This document shows positions 1 through 11,859 of a stretch of DNA of 64,000 nucleotides, piece by piece. The stretch is taken from positions 7,006,001 through 7,070,000 of the forward strand of contig OY783216.1 in assembly GCA_963678705.1 (NCBI GenBank), read 5' to 3'. The notes beneath the pieces are model-generated. The model worked only from the letters and a program-made list of their open reading frames with translations, did not search any database and had not been told where the DNA came from. The stretch comes from Panorpa germanica (lineage: Eukaryota > Arthropoda > Insecta > Mecoptera > Panorpidae). Each line of letters opens with the position of its first letter. Position 1 is the stretch's first letter. Both the position numbers and the translations under genes were made by a program.

Positions 1-2385
1 TTAAAACTACTTTAAATATTATTACTTTTTATAGTTACTATTTAATTTACAGAAATTTTTAATTGCAAGTTATTGTTTCCTTTTAATGTTATATGTATAT
101 GTATTTATGTTTCTATTAGTAAAGGTACATGCCATGATAAATATTGTCATCTCGCTCTATCATGAAGAGAAAGGTTTCGCCTCGTGTTATACATTCTTCC
201 TTGATGTGAACTCATCATGTTTAAGACATTGTCACAATCTATTCTTCGTTGAGTACTCCATTTAAAAAGAAGTCAGAATTTAAACGCAACACTGGCAACA
301 CTTTACTCTAGAGTACACCGCTCTAACTACATATTCTGTTTATCAGAAACCCATCGCTGAATTTATCGTTGACAAAGAAAGTAGCGGTACGCTTGTTTAT
401 AGTGACACCAAATAGACGCTATTACAAGAATCCAGCGTTAATATAGTTACATGCAGTTTGTATGCGAGTATATAAGTCTGCTAGGAAAATTAACAAATGG
501 AAACTTTTAATTAACACCGGAGTTTTCATTTCTATGAAATTCTTAAAGAAGGCTTCTTCCATTTCCTATATTATTGACGCTTCAAACGAATCAGTAAATA
601 TAGTAAACTTAACTAGCATTTTGAACTTTGGTCCTGTGAACCCTACCGCTATTGCCTGCGTTACATAATCATATACGCTCCACTTTATTGTTAAAATATA
701 CGTGATGATTTACGTTCATTTATTTTATAAGTTATGTAATTATATTACATATAAATGAAATAACAATATACGGTATTCATCTTTAGAATAAGGAATGCAT
801 TCAGTTAACGATATTAATAAAGTGGTTTTTAATGAAACAATGTTTATTTAATTTTAAATTTAACAAAATTGAGAGAATTGAGTAAAGTACTGTATGAACC
901 TAAACAAACAGTAAAATGACAGAATATATGTCAATTCAACATTTATTGCAAAAGTTTTATAACATGAAACAGGTAAATGTAGAACACATCAAAGAATTCC
1001 AATACAATCAGCCCTCGCAAGGCCCACCCCCACTCTCACCTTTACCTTGAATGAACCACTTTATACACCCTCACGTATTATACAAGATACAATTCATTTT
1101 AACCAATTCAAAATATATATCCAATAAATGTTACAATTGGCGTAAACACTCTCTTACTTTTTCAACCAAAAATAGAGGAAGTGTTGAGTACATCCACTCG
1201 ACACGAGGATCCGCTGTTCCCCAACATCCTCCAATCTCCTTCCCCGTTTATCTTACGTTTCGCTCGCACCTGACTCGTTCCTTATATGGTGCTGCTCATG
1301 ATCCTAACGCTGTAGAAACGGAATAACTCTCTCAGTGGGGCAATCAACCTTCTGTTTTTGTCAGTTCCTCACTAGAATCTCTGGTGATGTCTCTAGAATG
1401 AAAATAGGGTTGGTTGGTTTTCCATTCGCGTTCCTTTGTCCCTTGTCTCTTGTCCCTTGTCAAGACTGTACAAGTAAAATGTCATTACATTCCTATATAC
1501 GAACAGAGAAGAGTCGTATTACTAAAGAATAATCTATCTATATACCTCGTATATATTCTTTTTAAAAATGTAAAAGGTGAAAGTGATTATTGGAAATTTA
1601 AAATTACAGATTAGTCAACACGTGTATCAATGAAAGATGGGATTTGAAGTTCTGGCAGTGCTTCTAAAATATATTCTAAGTTTTGTAGATTAATGTTATT
1701 ATAGATATACTACAAGTAACTACTTGTATATAAATATATATATGTGTATAATTTGTATTATACGTATAATATACTCTACTCATATTTATATATTATTTAA
1801 AATACTTTGACCGGCTTAGAAGCGCAGTCCTTTTTTGTGAAATAATAAAAATTCTCATTCTCTCATCCCTTATTTTAAAAAAATAACATTTACAAATATA
1901 TAACAATAAAAATAACATTACCCACTATCTAGAGTAAACTCTTACCGCCTTGTAACTAAACCTGTTATAATATTTATATCAGGTATAAACTGATAATAAG
2001 TCTGTCCGGACGGGCTTTATATCTAGTATAAATTTTATAGCAGGTTTATTTGTAAAGCTTAACTTTACTTTACAGTCTGCCACGTGTCATATCTTTACAA
2101 AGGCCAGACAATCCGACCAGATAAGAATTTAACACCAAACCCTCCAACATTCTTGCTATTTTAGCTTTATAATATTTTTAGAATATTAAGAAAAAAATAA
2201 TCATTTCCTTATGATTTTCCACAAGTTTTCTAAATCGTAGCTCTTTCTCTGAACGATTCTGTATTATGTGCGGCCTGATTTAAGGCAATTGTTAGTTCTC
2301 CGTTCGACAAAGACAAAACTTTCTTAAACAGATGAAATCATTAGAGAAATTTCGTGCAATGTTAACCCCCCCGTCTTTGATTGCG

Positions 2386-2388
<3 letters not shown>
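1..2388. other. AT-rich stretch, no gene seen
   Basis: Only short, low-complexity open frames occur here, none with a recognisable domain. The interval 1020-1340 is slightly less AT-rich and has a 91-codon open frame, but its translation shows no family motif and an adjacent short frame overlaps it. I see no inverted termini, target-site duplication or tRNA-like box. Confidence 0.6.

Positions 2389-2438
<50 letters not shown>
2389..2438. repeat. (CT)25 dinucleotide microsatellite
   Basis: An uninterrupted run of CT units 50 bases long. The apparent 85-codon frame that reads through it as Leu-Ser repeats is an artefact of the tract. Long pure dinucleotide runs such as this are usually length-polymorphic. 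Confidence 0.98.
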
Positions 2439-2440
<2 letters not shown>

Positions 2441-3694
2441 AATAAATGCAACACAGTTTCTTTTGTAGATCTCATGGAAATTTTTAATTTTTTTAGCAAA
2501 TCACATTTTATCAATCCTTTTTTTCCAAAAACTATATTTTTTACACGGAAATTTTTAAAAATTCTATATTATTTCGCAAAATTACCTTTGCTTACAAGTT
2601 GTATATATTGTATATTTAAGTTGCATGTCACGTCATAATTTCTGAACCTCCTCCTCTTTGCGTGTGACGTAACTTACGGATGGCCCGAATAACCAACCCA
2701 TGTGGACGCAATAAAATTTCACTTAAAAACTTAAATAATTTAAAAATCGTGATGATTAATCATTTGCCTAAATGTATGGTAAATGCCCTATTAGAAGTTA
2801 GCTAAAGTAATAATTATTTAACGGCTCCCACCAAGCAGGGTGCAATAGGGTGAACAGGGAGGGTGAATGGTTCTATGAAACGACCAAACCCAAACAAAAT
2901 GTTAATCAAATGCTCGTCAACATTACAACTCAATTAATTTTCGGTTAATTCATTTAAAAGAGAGTTCCATGAATACGGCAAAGTAAAAGAGGAAAGGAAC
3001 ATATTTTTCCATTTTGTTATAAATGGGTTATTCCAGATTCCCCTATTCACAAACTGTATTAAATATAGGAAGAGTGATATCCCAGCTAGCACGGCCGGGT
3101 TTATATATTATGCATGTAGTACTGTCAGATTTAAATCAGTGGTTCTGAAATATTTAGTTCCGCTTGTTTTCTTTGAATAATAGTTGCATTTTAACATAAA
3201 ACCTAAATATTACCTTAAATACATATATGAAATCTAGTAAGAGTTTTATTTAATAAAACTAAACAATCTTTTTAGTATTTAAAAAAATTCTTAAAATTAT
3301 AGTGGTTGCACTTAATGCCAGACAACTCTGTCTTCAGAATTTAGTTGTTATCAATTCATAAATATACATATACTACCGAATACTACAATATATGACTCTT
3401 AAATAATAGGATATATTTACTGATATCTTGCAAAAATATATGCAGCCTTCTGAGAAAAACACATCAAACGAAAATTCTATTATTCGCAAAAACCGTAAAA
3501 CTAGAGAATGAAATAAGGAAATTGTCACAATAAAATAATATAAATGTCACAATTTTATGGGTGGATTAATCTGAGAAAACGTCATTCTAAAATTCTACTA
3601 CCAATAAATATAGGTCACAGATCGGTATATATTAGATAACCTTTTCTACATAACAAAAATTTCATTGTTACAACACTGTCACAAATGTAGAAAA
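2439..3694. other. AT-rich stretch, no gene seen
   Basis: No open frame of note, no inverted termini and no recognisable transposon motif were found. Short degenerate pieces around 3190-3260 vaguely resemble the AT-1 repeat family described below, but the match is too weak to annotate. Confidence 0.5.
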
Positions 3695-3812
3695 ATGCGT
3701 ATTAAAATTAAAAACCGGTTATTAATTTTTTTTTAAGAAGAATTTTTCTCTGAATTTGTTGAACAATTATATTCTGTGATCTGGCTTTTAAAATATGTTT
3801 TAGACCTGTACT
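3695..3812 (-). repeat. Dispersed repeat AT-2, copy 1 (inverted)
   Basis: On the minus strand this reads like the segments at 53024-53240 and 54930-55135: an 'aacatatttt' block, then 'aaattcag', then 'aaaaaattaataaccgg' followed by 'ttttaatacgcat'. The plus-strand copy at 48685-48865 has the same inverted orientation. Order and spacing of the blocks are kept over about 120 bases, so this is homology and not only shared AT content. The repeat class is unknown. Confidence 0.6.
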
Positions 3813-6049
3813 TATAAATTTATAACTATTTTGTTTAAGAGTGTACCTATCTTTAGTAAAAATTAAAAAATTATATATAAACTGTTTCTGTAATGGAATG
3901 AGTATTTTGAATTATATCCAGTCACACTTCCTACAGCAAAAAGACCTAACAAGACGGTTGTAATTTGTTCTGTATAACTGCTGCTCTTATTGCGATTAAA
4001 GGAATCAGAGAGCGTGAAAATCAAATTTAAGAACAACCATATATTTAAAGAGCATTTCTTTTCGGATGAAATGATTCACACATAGTTTTTTTGTCATAGC
4101 AAATTTTTTTTAAATGTTTTAAATTTTAAAACTATAAATTAAATATATTTTGTTGACACTTGCCTTTTAATAATGAAGTAAAGCAATATTAAGAGCAAGA
4201 TAACATTATTTCTTTAAATGATAACAAAGTGAAAGATTTGTGAAACTTATACTTGAAGAAATAAAACGGTGTAATGATAAAGATGTTAATCAAAAGTGAC
4301 GTTAGCTACTTAATAACACAAATCCATCGGCGTGGCATGGCGCCGTGCGGCGATCCCTACAAAACATTTACACATCCTATAAGCCACTTACAAACCGAGA
4401 ACTACCACTTCCCTGTTTAATAAGACAATCATTCTCAACAAAAGCTTTTATACCTAATTCATCCCCTTTACCTCTACGTCTCTACGTCTCTACGCCTCTA
4501 CGGCAATGTTCACCATAATTTGTTGAGGGTCTTTCAGTATATTTCTATTTCTAAATGTGACTTACAAACATATTGGTATACACCGTTCTTGTTCTACAAA
4601 TGACACCTTTTTGAAGAGGATTTTAGATTAGTAACATTGCTGTGAAGGGATTATGTGGCCAGAAAGCTTGAGGGAAGATGGAAGACTTAATGCCTAAGCA
4701 CCTATCTAAATCTGACACCGTAACCGTAAACCGTAAACACGAGGATGTGTCGGCCTGGTCCATGGGTTCTTACTAGGAAATGTTGTCCTATTTGTCCTAA
4801 GCAAAAATATTTTTACTGCAAAATATGTGGAAGCTATTCGATTCGATTTGGAGCGGATACATTCATACGCAGGCACCACACCCTCTGGATTTGTATACAG
4901 AAAATACTTTATTTTCATTTTGTATGATTTGGGGTCTTATTTTGTAATTTTTTCTATGACGTCATGAATTGAACTAGTGTGACATTGATTTGTTTGTTAA
5001 TATTAGCAAATAAACATCGTCATCATCATAATAGAAGGGTCGGCATTCGAAGTGTTACCAATTTCACGCTGCTGTAGCAACTAAACGGCTGATTATAGTG
5101 CGCTCATTTTTATATCGTTTTATGTCATAGGTAAAAGAAGTTATTAGCAAGAGCAAAAATGTTTTTACGATTTACTGAAGTTTTTAAATTAAAAAATTGA
5201 CAAAATTACACCTATTTTTAATTGATTTCGACGGCAAGACACCAGAGAAAAAAACAAAAATAATATCAAATTTTTTACAGTGTGTATATATAAATTTATA
5301 TTATTAATATTATTTAAATGTTTTTAGTTTATTTTTTACAACGTATTTATATAAAATGTTCTTCAAGTGATACACTGCCATACATGAATTCTCATCCTCT
5401 TCCATCCCACCCATGCCATCACACATCTACTCCTAGTTCCTCCCAGTCTTTCATCCACCTAATATAGGATCCCATAGAATGTGAAAGCTACACAAGTACT
5501 AATCCCCTTGTGGCCAGCGGCACTATGGGAGTTGTAGGACAATCTTATCCTGTTAAAATACATATAAAGCTGTGTATTATTACACCAGAATATCAGTGAG
5601 CTTTCATTTTAAAAGCTTTATCAACTGAAAGATGAAATTCATGATTTGAATTCTTTTATTTTAATTACTTGGGTTTTATTTCTTGTAAAGTAATTTTATT
5701 TAAAAGAAATAAATAAACATATATAGGTTTACCAAAAACAAAAGATCTTAAAGTTCATCTCCATTAATACAATTTTTCTTTATGATATGCTATATCTTTA
5801 GTAAAGATTCCCGAAGCAAGGTTATATGGGTCTGGTTATCGACAATTCAATTGATTATATGTTTATATAATATATGTAAGCTATATTGTAAATTTGAGTA
5901 AAATCAGTTAATGTATGACCGAGATTTAAACAAGCATACTTAATCAACAAGATGTAAAAGTACTCAGTGAATATGAGTCAAGTAAAACTAAAGAATAAAG
6001 CAAAAGAAGTTATTTTAAATTATTATACAAAATAATAAAATCTAACATG
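3813..6049. other. Intergenic stretch without recognisable gene
   Basis: It contains a short tandem of a 10-base unit (tctctacgtc-like) near 4472-4502 and overlapping short frames around 4706-4927 on both strands without domain signal. The interval 5390-5570 is less AT-rich but has no recognisable coding content. Confidence 0.5.
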
Positions 6050-6464
6050 TTTGGTCACAGATACTGAGCAAATAAAGAGAAAAGGATGTGCAGGGTGTGC
6101 GTACGGAGATAGAAACGCTGGAGCACATTAAGTATTCACGTGAGAAAAGACTAAAAAGTGAGAAGAAGATGGTTAAGTTGTTAAAAGGAGGCAGTGAAGG
6201 GAAGAGGTGGATTGCGGACATAGAGAGAAGGAGCAAGGAAAGAGAAGAAATGTCAGAGTAGAAACAGGAGGGAGAGTATGATGAAGAAGGAAGCAGTAGG
6301 GGTTTAAATTTATCTTAATATATTTATTTTTCTTTTTTCTTTTGGAAAGAGTGAAAATGGTTAAATAGAATAAGGATCACAAAATGTAATTAATCACAAT
6401 GATATGTAATTTAAACATTTAAGGCAGAAGAATGTAGTGCTTAATGACAAAAACATTAAAATAA
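6050..6464 (+). pseudogene. LINE-A non-LTR retrotransposon 3' fragment (decayed)
   Basis: The plus strand carries a degraded version of the C-terminal zinc-finger region that is better preserved at 8390-8848. Around 6088-6240 the blocks corresponding to 'CRVC', 'ETLEHIK' and 'LLKGGSEGKRW' can be read, but in more than one frame and with stop codons, so frameshifts are present. About 200 bases of 3' untranslated sequence follow and end in 'agaatgtagtgcttaatgac' and an ATTAAAATAA-type tail. The same tail occurs at about 39050-39100 and 25030-25072, which defines one 3'-end subfamily. The copy is 5'-truncated. No clear target-site duplication was found. Confidence 0.8.
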
Positions 6465-7552
6465 GAGATTCTTACATAATATTACTTACATAAAATTAAA
6501 AATAAGATTTACAAAAAAAGTAATTAAATCCGCCACTCTCTTAAGTACATATTTTGCCATTCACTAATAAACATTATTACTTAAATTAACTTAAATTATG
6601 TATAACACTCTTTTTAAATATATGCTAAAATGTTACAATAATGTTTTGTTTTAGTAAATTTATATAGGACCCTTCGAATATATACTAAAGAAAGTAGTAA
6701 TGATTGCGAAACAACTCGAATCACATCAAACACAACTTGCCTCAGCTAACAATTCAGTCTAAATAGTTCAAGCCGTATGTTAATGGAGGCCACGCCCCCG
6801 GTCTGTCACGATTTCGAACACGTGTTTTTCCAGACTGATCGATAACCCGTAGTAGGTGGAGTGGGGTGTATGGGTATGAGCTTTGAGAAGGGTGAATACT
6901 AGAGGTTCTACTTCCTCTTCCGCTCCTTCTCTTGGTTCCTATAGCGAACAACGCATTTTTCGAGAAGTCCGTCTATAACTACGGGTATGTCCGTCCTCCG
7001 TATGTACGCGGAAGTCGACAGAAACGAAGAATGGAGATTGTACTGATAGCACAAATCTAAACTGATGTCCCCCGAGGCGATATGACAACATATAAACTTA
7101 TTTATTGAACTTATATCCCACGGGTCGAATAATGGATGTTGTATATTGATTTTGTTTGCTTGGTTGTTTGTTTGTTTGATAATGTTATCATTATTGTTAT
7201 TATTAGTTTGTTTTATAAAACTTTCTTATAAAAAAACTTTAAGATGGGGTTCTGCTAAAAACATATCTACGAATATATGTCTCCCTCTAAATATAAGAAA
7301 CGGAAAGACATTTTTACGTAACGTTACGTTTTAATTTTGACCAACATACTAAAATAATTTTATATATTGTCTTTTTATTGTATGTATTTTTTATATGTAT
7401 TTGTTTATTATTTTCTAACAAAAGATAAAAATTTAATGTGAATCATTAACGTCAGATCGTCAATCGATTTATAATAAATAATTTTATATACGAGTATATT
7501 TATATAACTTTAAACTTATTGTCTTTTTATAAGACAATGTCTCCAGTTTTAT
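6465..7552. other. Intergenic stretch with a less AT-rich island
   Basis: The interval 6775-7080 is visibly richer in GC than its surroundings and contains a 65-codon minus-strand frame (6754-6951) rich in Arg, Pro and Ser. I recognise no domain, splice pattern or repeat there. The remainder is AT-rich and empty. Confidence 0.45.
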
Positions 7553-7593
7553 TAAGAATTATAAATTTTAAACAAACTCATGTGTTGCTTCTG

Positions 7594-7606
7594 AAATGTA
7601 AAGTTT
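7594..7606. repeat. Left target-site duplication of the 7.6-kb LINE-B insertion
   Basis: The 13-mer AAATGTAAAGTTT is repeated exactly at 7789-7801. The second repeat copy at 24.5 kb has a single related site here with nothing inserted. Confidence 0.8.
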
Positions 7607-7788
7607 TTTTTTTAAATATAGTTTCTCGGGCTTCCTATGTACGTAGCCTTTTATCGCCCCTAATATTGTTCTGCTTCTTCTTATACGTTATATCCAGACA
7701 ACAAGAATGATCTATTCATGGCTACTGCAGTTATAAATTTCGGTTTCTCAATCAAAAAGGCGGTGTAAACAGGAAGCGTCTGCGAAGT
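7607..7788 (-). mobile_element. LINE-B 3' fragment inserted in repeat X
   Basis: The minus strand carries the last codons and 3' end of the LINE-B family: the sequence from about 7700 to 7780 matches the end of the 10903-11187 reading frame (FITAVAMNRSFLLSGY-type ending), followed by 'ggcgataaaaggctacgt' and an A-rich tail, seen as T's at 7607-7613 on the plus strand. It is severely 5'-truncated at 182 bases. The flanking 13-bp duplications (7594-7606, 7789-7801) and the uninterrupted sibling repeat at 24.5 kb both support target-primed insertion. Confidence 0.85.
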
Positions 7789-8297
7789 AAATGTAAAGTT
7801 TATTTTGTTAGTTTACATACATATTTTAATTACATTGTTTAACTAAAATCTGAAATTTACCTGAAATCTAAAGAAACGACATTTAAAGTTTATTATTTAA
7901 ATTATCAATTCCTTTTTATCTAATTTGATTATAACCTCACAATATGCACTAACATGTGAGTTCTATCGACCAGTACAAATATCAACTGTGTTTTCCGTTA
8001 TTCCTTCTGCGTCATCTATGGCGTTCATGAGTATATGTTTTACCGACAAACGAGCTTTGTAGCAACTAAAGAAATATAATTTTCTTACATATATATTTAA
8101 TTACTGATAACTGCTTAGGAATAGCATTGATGTGAAATCCGAATTAATGATTCATTTTAAGTGGATGGAATTTTCAATAAAGTATATAAACGTATCGAAT
8201 CTAGAATCATTCTCTCTTATTATGTTATCTATCATAGAGCAAATCAGTGTATTTGAACTTTGTACTTTTGTTCAAGTCAATTTTCAGCTCTCTTCAT

Positions 8298-8313
8298 TGG
8301 GAGAATATTTGTA
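8298..8313. repeat. Left target-site duplication of LINE-A copy
   Basis: TGGGAGAATATTTGTA occurs here and again, without mismatch, at 8926-8941, directly bordering the LINE-A copy on both sides. Confidence 0.95.
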
Positions 8314-8925
8314 TTATTTTATTGTTTATTGTTCGCCTTTCGGCTTTACAATCTACATTCTTAATACATACTTCAAATTACAATTAAATTTACATTATTC
8401 TCCACCAGCTTATTTGTTCTCCTGTTTTTTCTTTCCTTCTTACTATTTCCGCCATCCACCTCTTTCCTTCACTGCCTCCCTTTAATAGCTGGCCGATATT
8501 CCTTTCGCTCGCTACTTTTTCCTTACACTCAAACTTAATGTGCTCCAGTGTTTCGTCCTCCGCTCCGCACATTCTACACTTTCTTTCCTCACTCTTTTCC
8601 CAGTATCTGTTTCCTTTATCCTCATTTCCCAATCTAAACCTTGCTGTTCTTCTTATGTGTTTTAGGTCTTTTTCTATAAGGTACTGAGGCACATTCTTTT
8701 CCCATAACCTTTTATATCTTTTATTGTAGTTACTTTTTTCTATTTTTCCCATTCTCTCCTGCTGTTGTATCTCCTTATCCCTTCTCCTTAGCTCCTCTTC
8801 CACACTTGCGCTACCTTCTCTTCTCCTCTCTGCCTTCTCGATCGCCATTCCATTCCTTTCAAAGTACTCCTTTCTCTTTTTTGGACCTCCCCCCCTCCCC
8901 CCATTCTTTATGCTATCCTCTCTTA
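8314..8925 (-). mobile_element. LINE-A non-LTR retrotransposon, 5'-truncated copy
   Basis: A 612-base minus-strand insertion bounded by perfect 16-bp target-site duplications. It begins (right end) with a purine-rich stretch, runs through an open reading frame at 8390-8848 and ends (left end) in 3' untranslated sequence with 'gattgtaaagccgaaagg' and an A-rich AATAAACAATAAAATAA-like tail. The same 3' sequence is found at about 23446-23489, distinct from the tail at 6.4, 25.0 and 39.1 kb, so LINE-A has at least two 3'-end subfamilies here. The identical target duplications and the open frame suggest this is one of the younger insertions in the window. Confidence 0.92.
8390..8848 (-). pseudogene. 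C-terminal fragment of a non-LTR retrotransposon polyprotein (LINE-A ORF2)
   Basis: These 152 residues are the C-terminal tail of a reverse-transcriptase polyprotein, not a whole protein. The N-terminal half is a charged, Lys/Arg/Glu-rich segment (residues 1-75). A zinc-finger-like cluster follows around residues 88-110 (C-R-M-C-G...LEHIKFEC, a CCHC arrangement), then 'LLKGGSEGKRWMAEI'. In non-LTR elements this CCHC region follows the RT domain and is thought to bind nucleic acid. The frame continues upstream of the first ATG to the truncation point (KEYFERNG-like residues), so the ATG is only an internal methionine. The RT and endonuclease domains are absent and no activity is expected. Related broken copies lie at 6.1, 23.2 and 38.7 kb. 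Confidence 0.88.
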
Positions 8926-8941
8926 TGGGAGAATATTTGTA
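8926..8941. repeat. Right target-site duplication of LINE-A copy
   Basis: Exact copy of the 16-mer at 8298-8313. Confidence 0.95.
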
Positions 8942-10860
8942 ATTTTTTATCAGCTAATTAAAGAATTAATTATTGAATATTTTTATAAAAGATGCGAATA
9001 TTCCACGTGGCAAAAAAAAAACTGAGAATCAAAAAAGGTATAAAAACTTATTCACAAATATTATTTATCAGGAATAAATATCTTTGAATCTGATTTGATT
9101 TTTGTGAATTTTCTTGTCGTAAATAACGTTGAATCAGATATGTCATTCAAAGCGAAACATTCGAACAAACAGCCGGCTGATTGCTTGGAAATATTGAAAT
9201 CATTTTGTACAGCAATTCATGTTATGCCAGTATTTGATTAAAGCAAGTTGTGAATTCATTTAGGTAGATGCTATAAGTGTGTTCGTTAATGCTATGAGAA
9301 TCTACGGCCTGGTGGAATTGTGAAGATACAGATTTCAATATGCTTGGTATTATGTATTTGTAAGAGAAAAACCAAATCGGTTTGTTGCAAAGGGGAAAGT
9401 ACAGACTTACTACGTCGAATGAATGTGTTAAAATATATCTATTACTAGATTGTATAAGTAAATGTCAAAATATGTGGTTAAGATATAGATCGAAAAGACA
9501 TTTAACTATGATAGGCAGTTTGTTTTTTGCACAATAACAACCGAACTAACCAAACAATAGGTTGGATGGTCAAATCGATAAAGAAAAGCATATTTTCAAT
9601 AATGTTTTTTGACGACACAGTTAATATATAATTATTACTATAATTACTACATAATAAAATAACATTTGAAAAATACTTTGTGAAATTTTCATAAATAAAT
9701 ATCAAGAAATGAGGCATTAAAAGCGAATCTCCGCAGACGTCACAAAAAAGAGTAACATTGAAAACAATATTATATTTTCGCAGCGAAAAAAAATATATTT
9801 TCGAACGTTACATCGGTTTTTATGTAAAGAACAAGTGTGCAAAATTTCAAAAGAGTCGGTCTAGTAGATTTTGAGCAAGAGACACTACTCTGACAAGACA
9901 AAGTGTGAGAAAAACGCGTTTAAAAGTTTCAAAGAAAGACGAAACCATACCAGAGAGGTGAAGTCTTAAAACTCTATATCTCCGACAATTTTAGATCGAG
10001 TTTAAATGTTCACTCAATAAACTTAATATGTTGTACATAACTAAAATAAATGAAGAAAAGTAATGTTTCATATTATTTGGCAGCAGTGAACAAAACAATT
10101 TTTTAAATTTCGTATTTTAAATATTTCTTTTTGTGAGTTACTAATTATACTCGAACCACATTCTTTCTAACAAAATACTTGAATTACAACTAAACTTTAG
10201 TAATATTTTAAAAACTTTTTAATACAATATTTCAAAGTTTTTTCCTTAAATAAAGGGAGAGTGTACCATACTTCCTGACACTTTTTGTAAGATTTTCTAA
10301 ACTTTTACTTTTATAAAGTTGTGTATTAATTATGTATCTCCGTCAAAATATTAACAAAGCCGCAACGCAACTTGAGGAAAGCTGCTCAAACCCGAATAAC
10401 CCGTTTTTAATACGAGATACAGATCAATACAAATATGTGCCGAATTCATAAAGTAACTCTCTTTTTATTTAATAATATTTTTTTCAAATACAAAATTTAT
10501 ATATTTTATATAATAGATAAAAAAAATTCTATACATAAGTTTTGAATAAGAAAGTTGGGACGGTTAGAACGGTGGGTAAATCCTACAAAAGCTTCCCCCA
10601 CCTCCATGAGCTTTACCGTAGAGCTTTGATATGGTCTGGGAGCAATAACTGAAATATTTGTTGCGAACTGATGCTATCGATAGAATTCATGGAAGTTGCA
10701 AAGAAAAAAATTTATTAAGTGAAACAGGTTATTGAAAAATTGTAGTAAACAACGTTTGAAAATGAACCCACTGTATTGAGGGAATGGGGAGGACTAAATT
10801 TAACCTAGAACATTGACCCACTAAATATAAAACTTAGATGGTACCTTCTTTACTAAAATG
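8942..10860. other. Intergenic stretch, possible old repeat at 9780-10020
   Basis: No gene was found. The interval 9780-10020 has the feel of an insect interspersed repeat ('gtgcaaaatttcaaaagagtc', 'gattttgagcaagaga', 'cgcgtttaaaagtt'), similar in style to the 'aaaatcggttaagtagttta' motif at 40.7 kb, but there is no second copy in the window to confirm it. The rest is AT-rich and unremarkable. Confidence 0.4.
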
Positions 10861-11436
10861 GCACGTAGCCTTTTATCGCCCCTAATGTTGTTCTGCTTCT
10901 TCTTATACTTTGTATCCAGACAACAAGAATGATCTATTCATGGCTACTGCTGTTATAAATTTTGGTTTCTCAATCAAAAAGGTGGTGTTAACAGGAAGCG
11001 TCTGCGAAGTCTGTAGCACCGCTCTTTGGAGTCCATTTCTTGCCATTGCTGTATTTTTACATTGCCACAGAATGTGGTCAGGGTCTGCCTCCTCTTCACC
11101 ACATTCGCATTTAGTGTTGGAAATGATATTGTTTCTTGATAGATGTTTCGGAGCTCCAGTATGATTTATACTTAGTCTTGAGGTCATTGTTATTAATCTT
11201 CTTGGCCATTTTAGTTTGGCTTACGTTTCAATATTGGTTATATTTTATAAAATTTTCTACCTTTATCAGAATTATCCCACTTATCTTGCCAATTTTTCAT
11301 TTCATTTTTTTCTAATTCAGCTTTCATATCTGATTTTATAAAATATGAAATATAGTTATCACAGAAAGCAGCTAGCAAAACCTCTACTGGTTCGAAAATA
11401 CACTTCTGAATTGCACCTATATCTGGATAAATCTTT
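10861..11436 (-). pseudogene. LINE-B non-LTR retrotransposon, C-terminal relic
   Basis: Two minus-strand coding blocks are collinear. Block 1 (11436 down to 11238, 66 codons, no ATG) translates to the linker after an RNase H domain, including 'VEVLLAAFCDNYIS' and the motif 'NWQDKWDNSDKGRKFYKI', typical of RNase H-bearing non-LTR elements. Block 2 (11187-10903, 94 codons) reads 'WPRRLITMTSRLSINHTGAP' from just upstream of its first ATG, then a zinc-finger-like 'CECGEEEADPDHILWQC'. A frameshift and at least one stop separate the blocks. The 3' end has 'ggcgataaaaggctacgtgc', also seen at 7.6 and 30.1 kb. The RT domain is missing. The plus-strand 84-codon frame here is a shadow. Confidence 0.85.
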
Positions 11437-11598
11437 ATATGTATGTTAAAATCAGTTCAGAAGAACAAATACCATAAAAGGTAACTTTGTTCTGTTAATT
11501 AAACATTAAATATACGTAACTGTGTTTAGATATTTCGGAACACATGAGATTATTATAAACATTGTAGAATGGCATCATCGTAATTAGACTACTGTAAT
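11437..11598. repeat. Partial AT-1 repeat (3' end)
   Basis: Between about 11485 and 11530 the blocks 'aaaaggtaactttgttctgttaa' (split here only by eye), 'aaacattaaatat' and 'gtaactgtg' follow the 3' consensus of the AT-1 family seen at 47.3, 51.2 and 54.7 kb. The remaining sequence has no recognised content. Confidence 0.45.
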
Positions 11599-11859
11599 TT
11601 AAAAAAAAAATAATTTACAATATTTAGTTAACCAGTCTTTAAACCGAAGGTTAAACCTTTCAAATAGAACACCGTCTGTATTTATAAACACCTTTTTGGT
11701 TTTCATGTTTAGTTTTTTGTTTAAAAACCTTTCTTTTTCTTTTTTACTATAAATTGTATCAAAAACATGTTGTTTACCTCCAATTTCAGATTCAATTATA
11801 CTTCGTAAGTAATTTTCCAGGTTTTGATTTAACCGTTTAATCGACTGTTCTCCTTGTTT
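11599..11859 (-). pseudogene. Unrecognised 86-codon open frame without N-terminal Met
   Basis: On the minus strand the frame is open between stops at 11862-11860 and 11601-11599. The translation looks protein-like: it starts KQGEQSIKRLNQ, continues through ENYLRSIIESEIGG and ends near FERFNLRFKDWLT. It has a charged, helix-prone composition unlike the low-complexity frames of the surrounding AT-rich DNA. The only internal Met is about residue 52. It lies 160 bases upstream of the LINE-B relic on the same strand and could be an older, more 5' part of an element or a lone exon. I recognise no domain. Confidence 0.3.

Larger units (their letters stand above)
7553..8096 (+). repeat. Unclassified dispersed repeat X, copy 1 (interrupted)
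   Basis: It shares blocks in the same order with 24497-24860: 'atgtgttgcttctgaaat' at the left, 'gaaacgacatttaaagttta' then 'ttcctttttatctaattt' in the middle, and 'aactaaagaaatataatttt' at the right. It is interrupted at 7607-7788 by a LINE-B fragment and its 13-bp duplicated target, which explains the length difference from the 24.5-kb copy. No inverted termini or coding capacity were seen, so the class is unknown. Confidence 0.75.

Noticed and set aside
2381..2638. 85-codon plus-strand frame beginning with Leu-Ser repeats
   Set aside because: The start is translation of the (CT)25 tract and the remainder is AT-rich noise with no domain.
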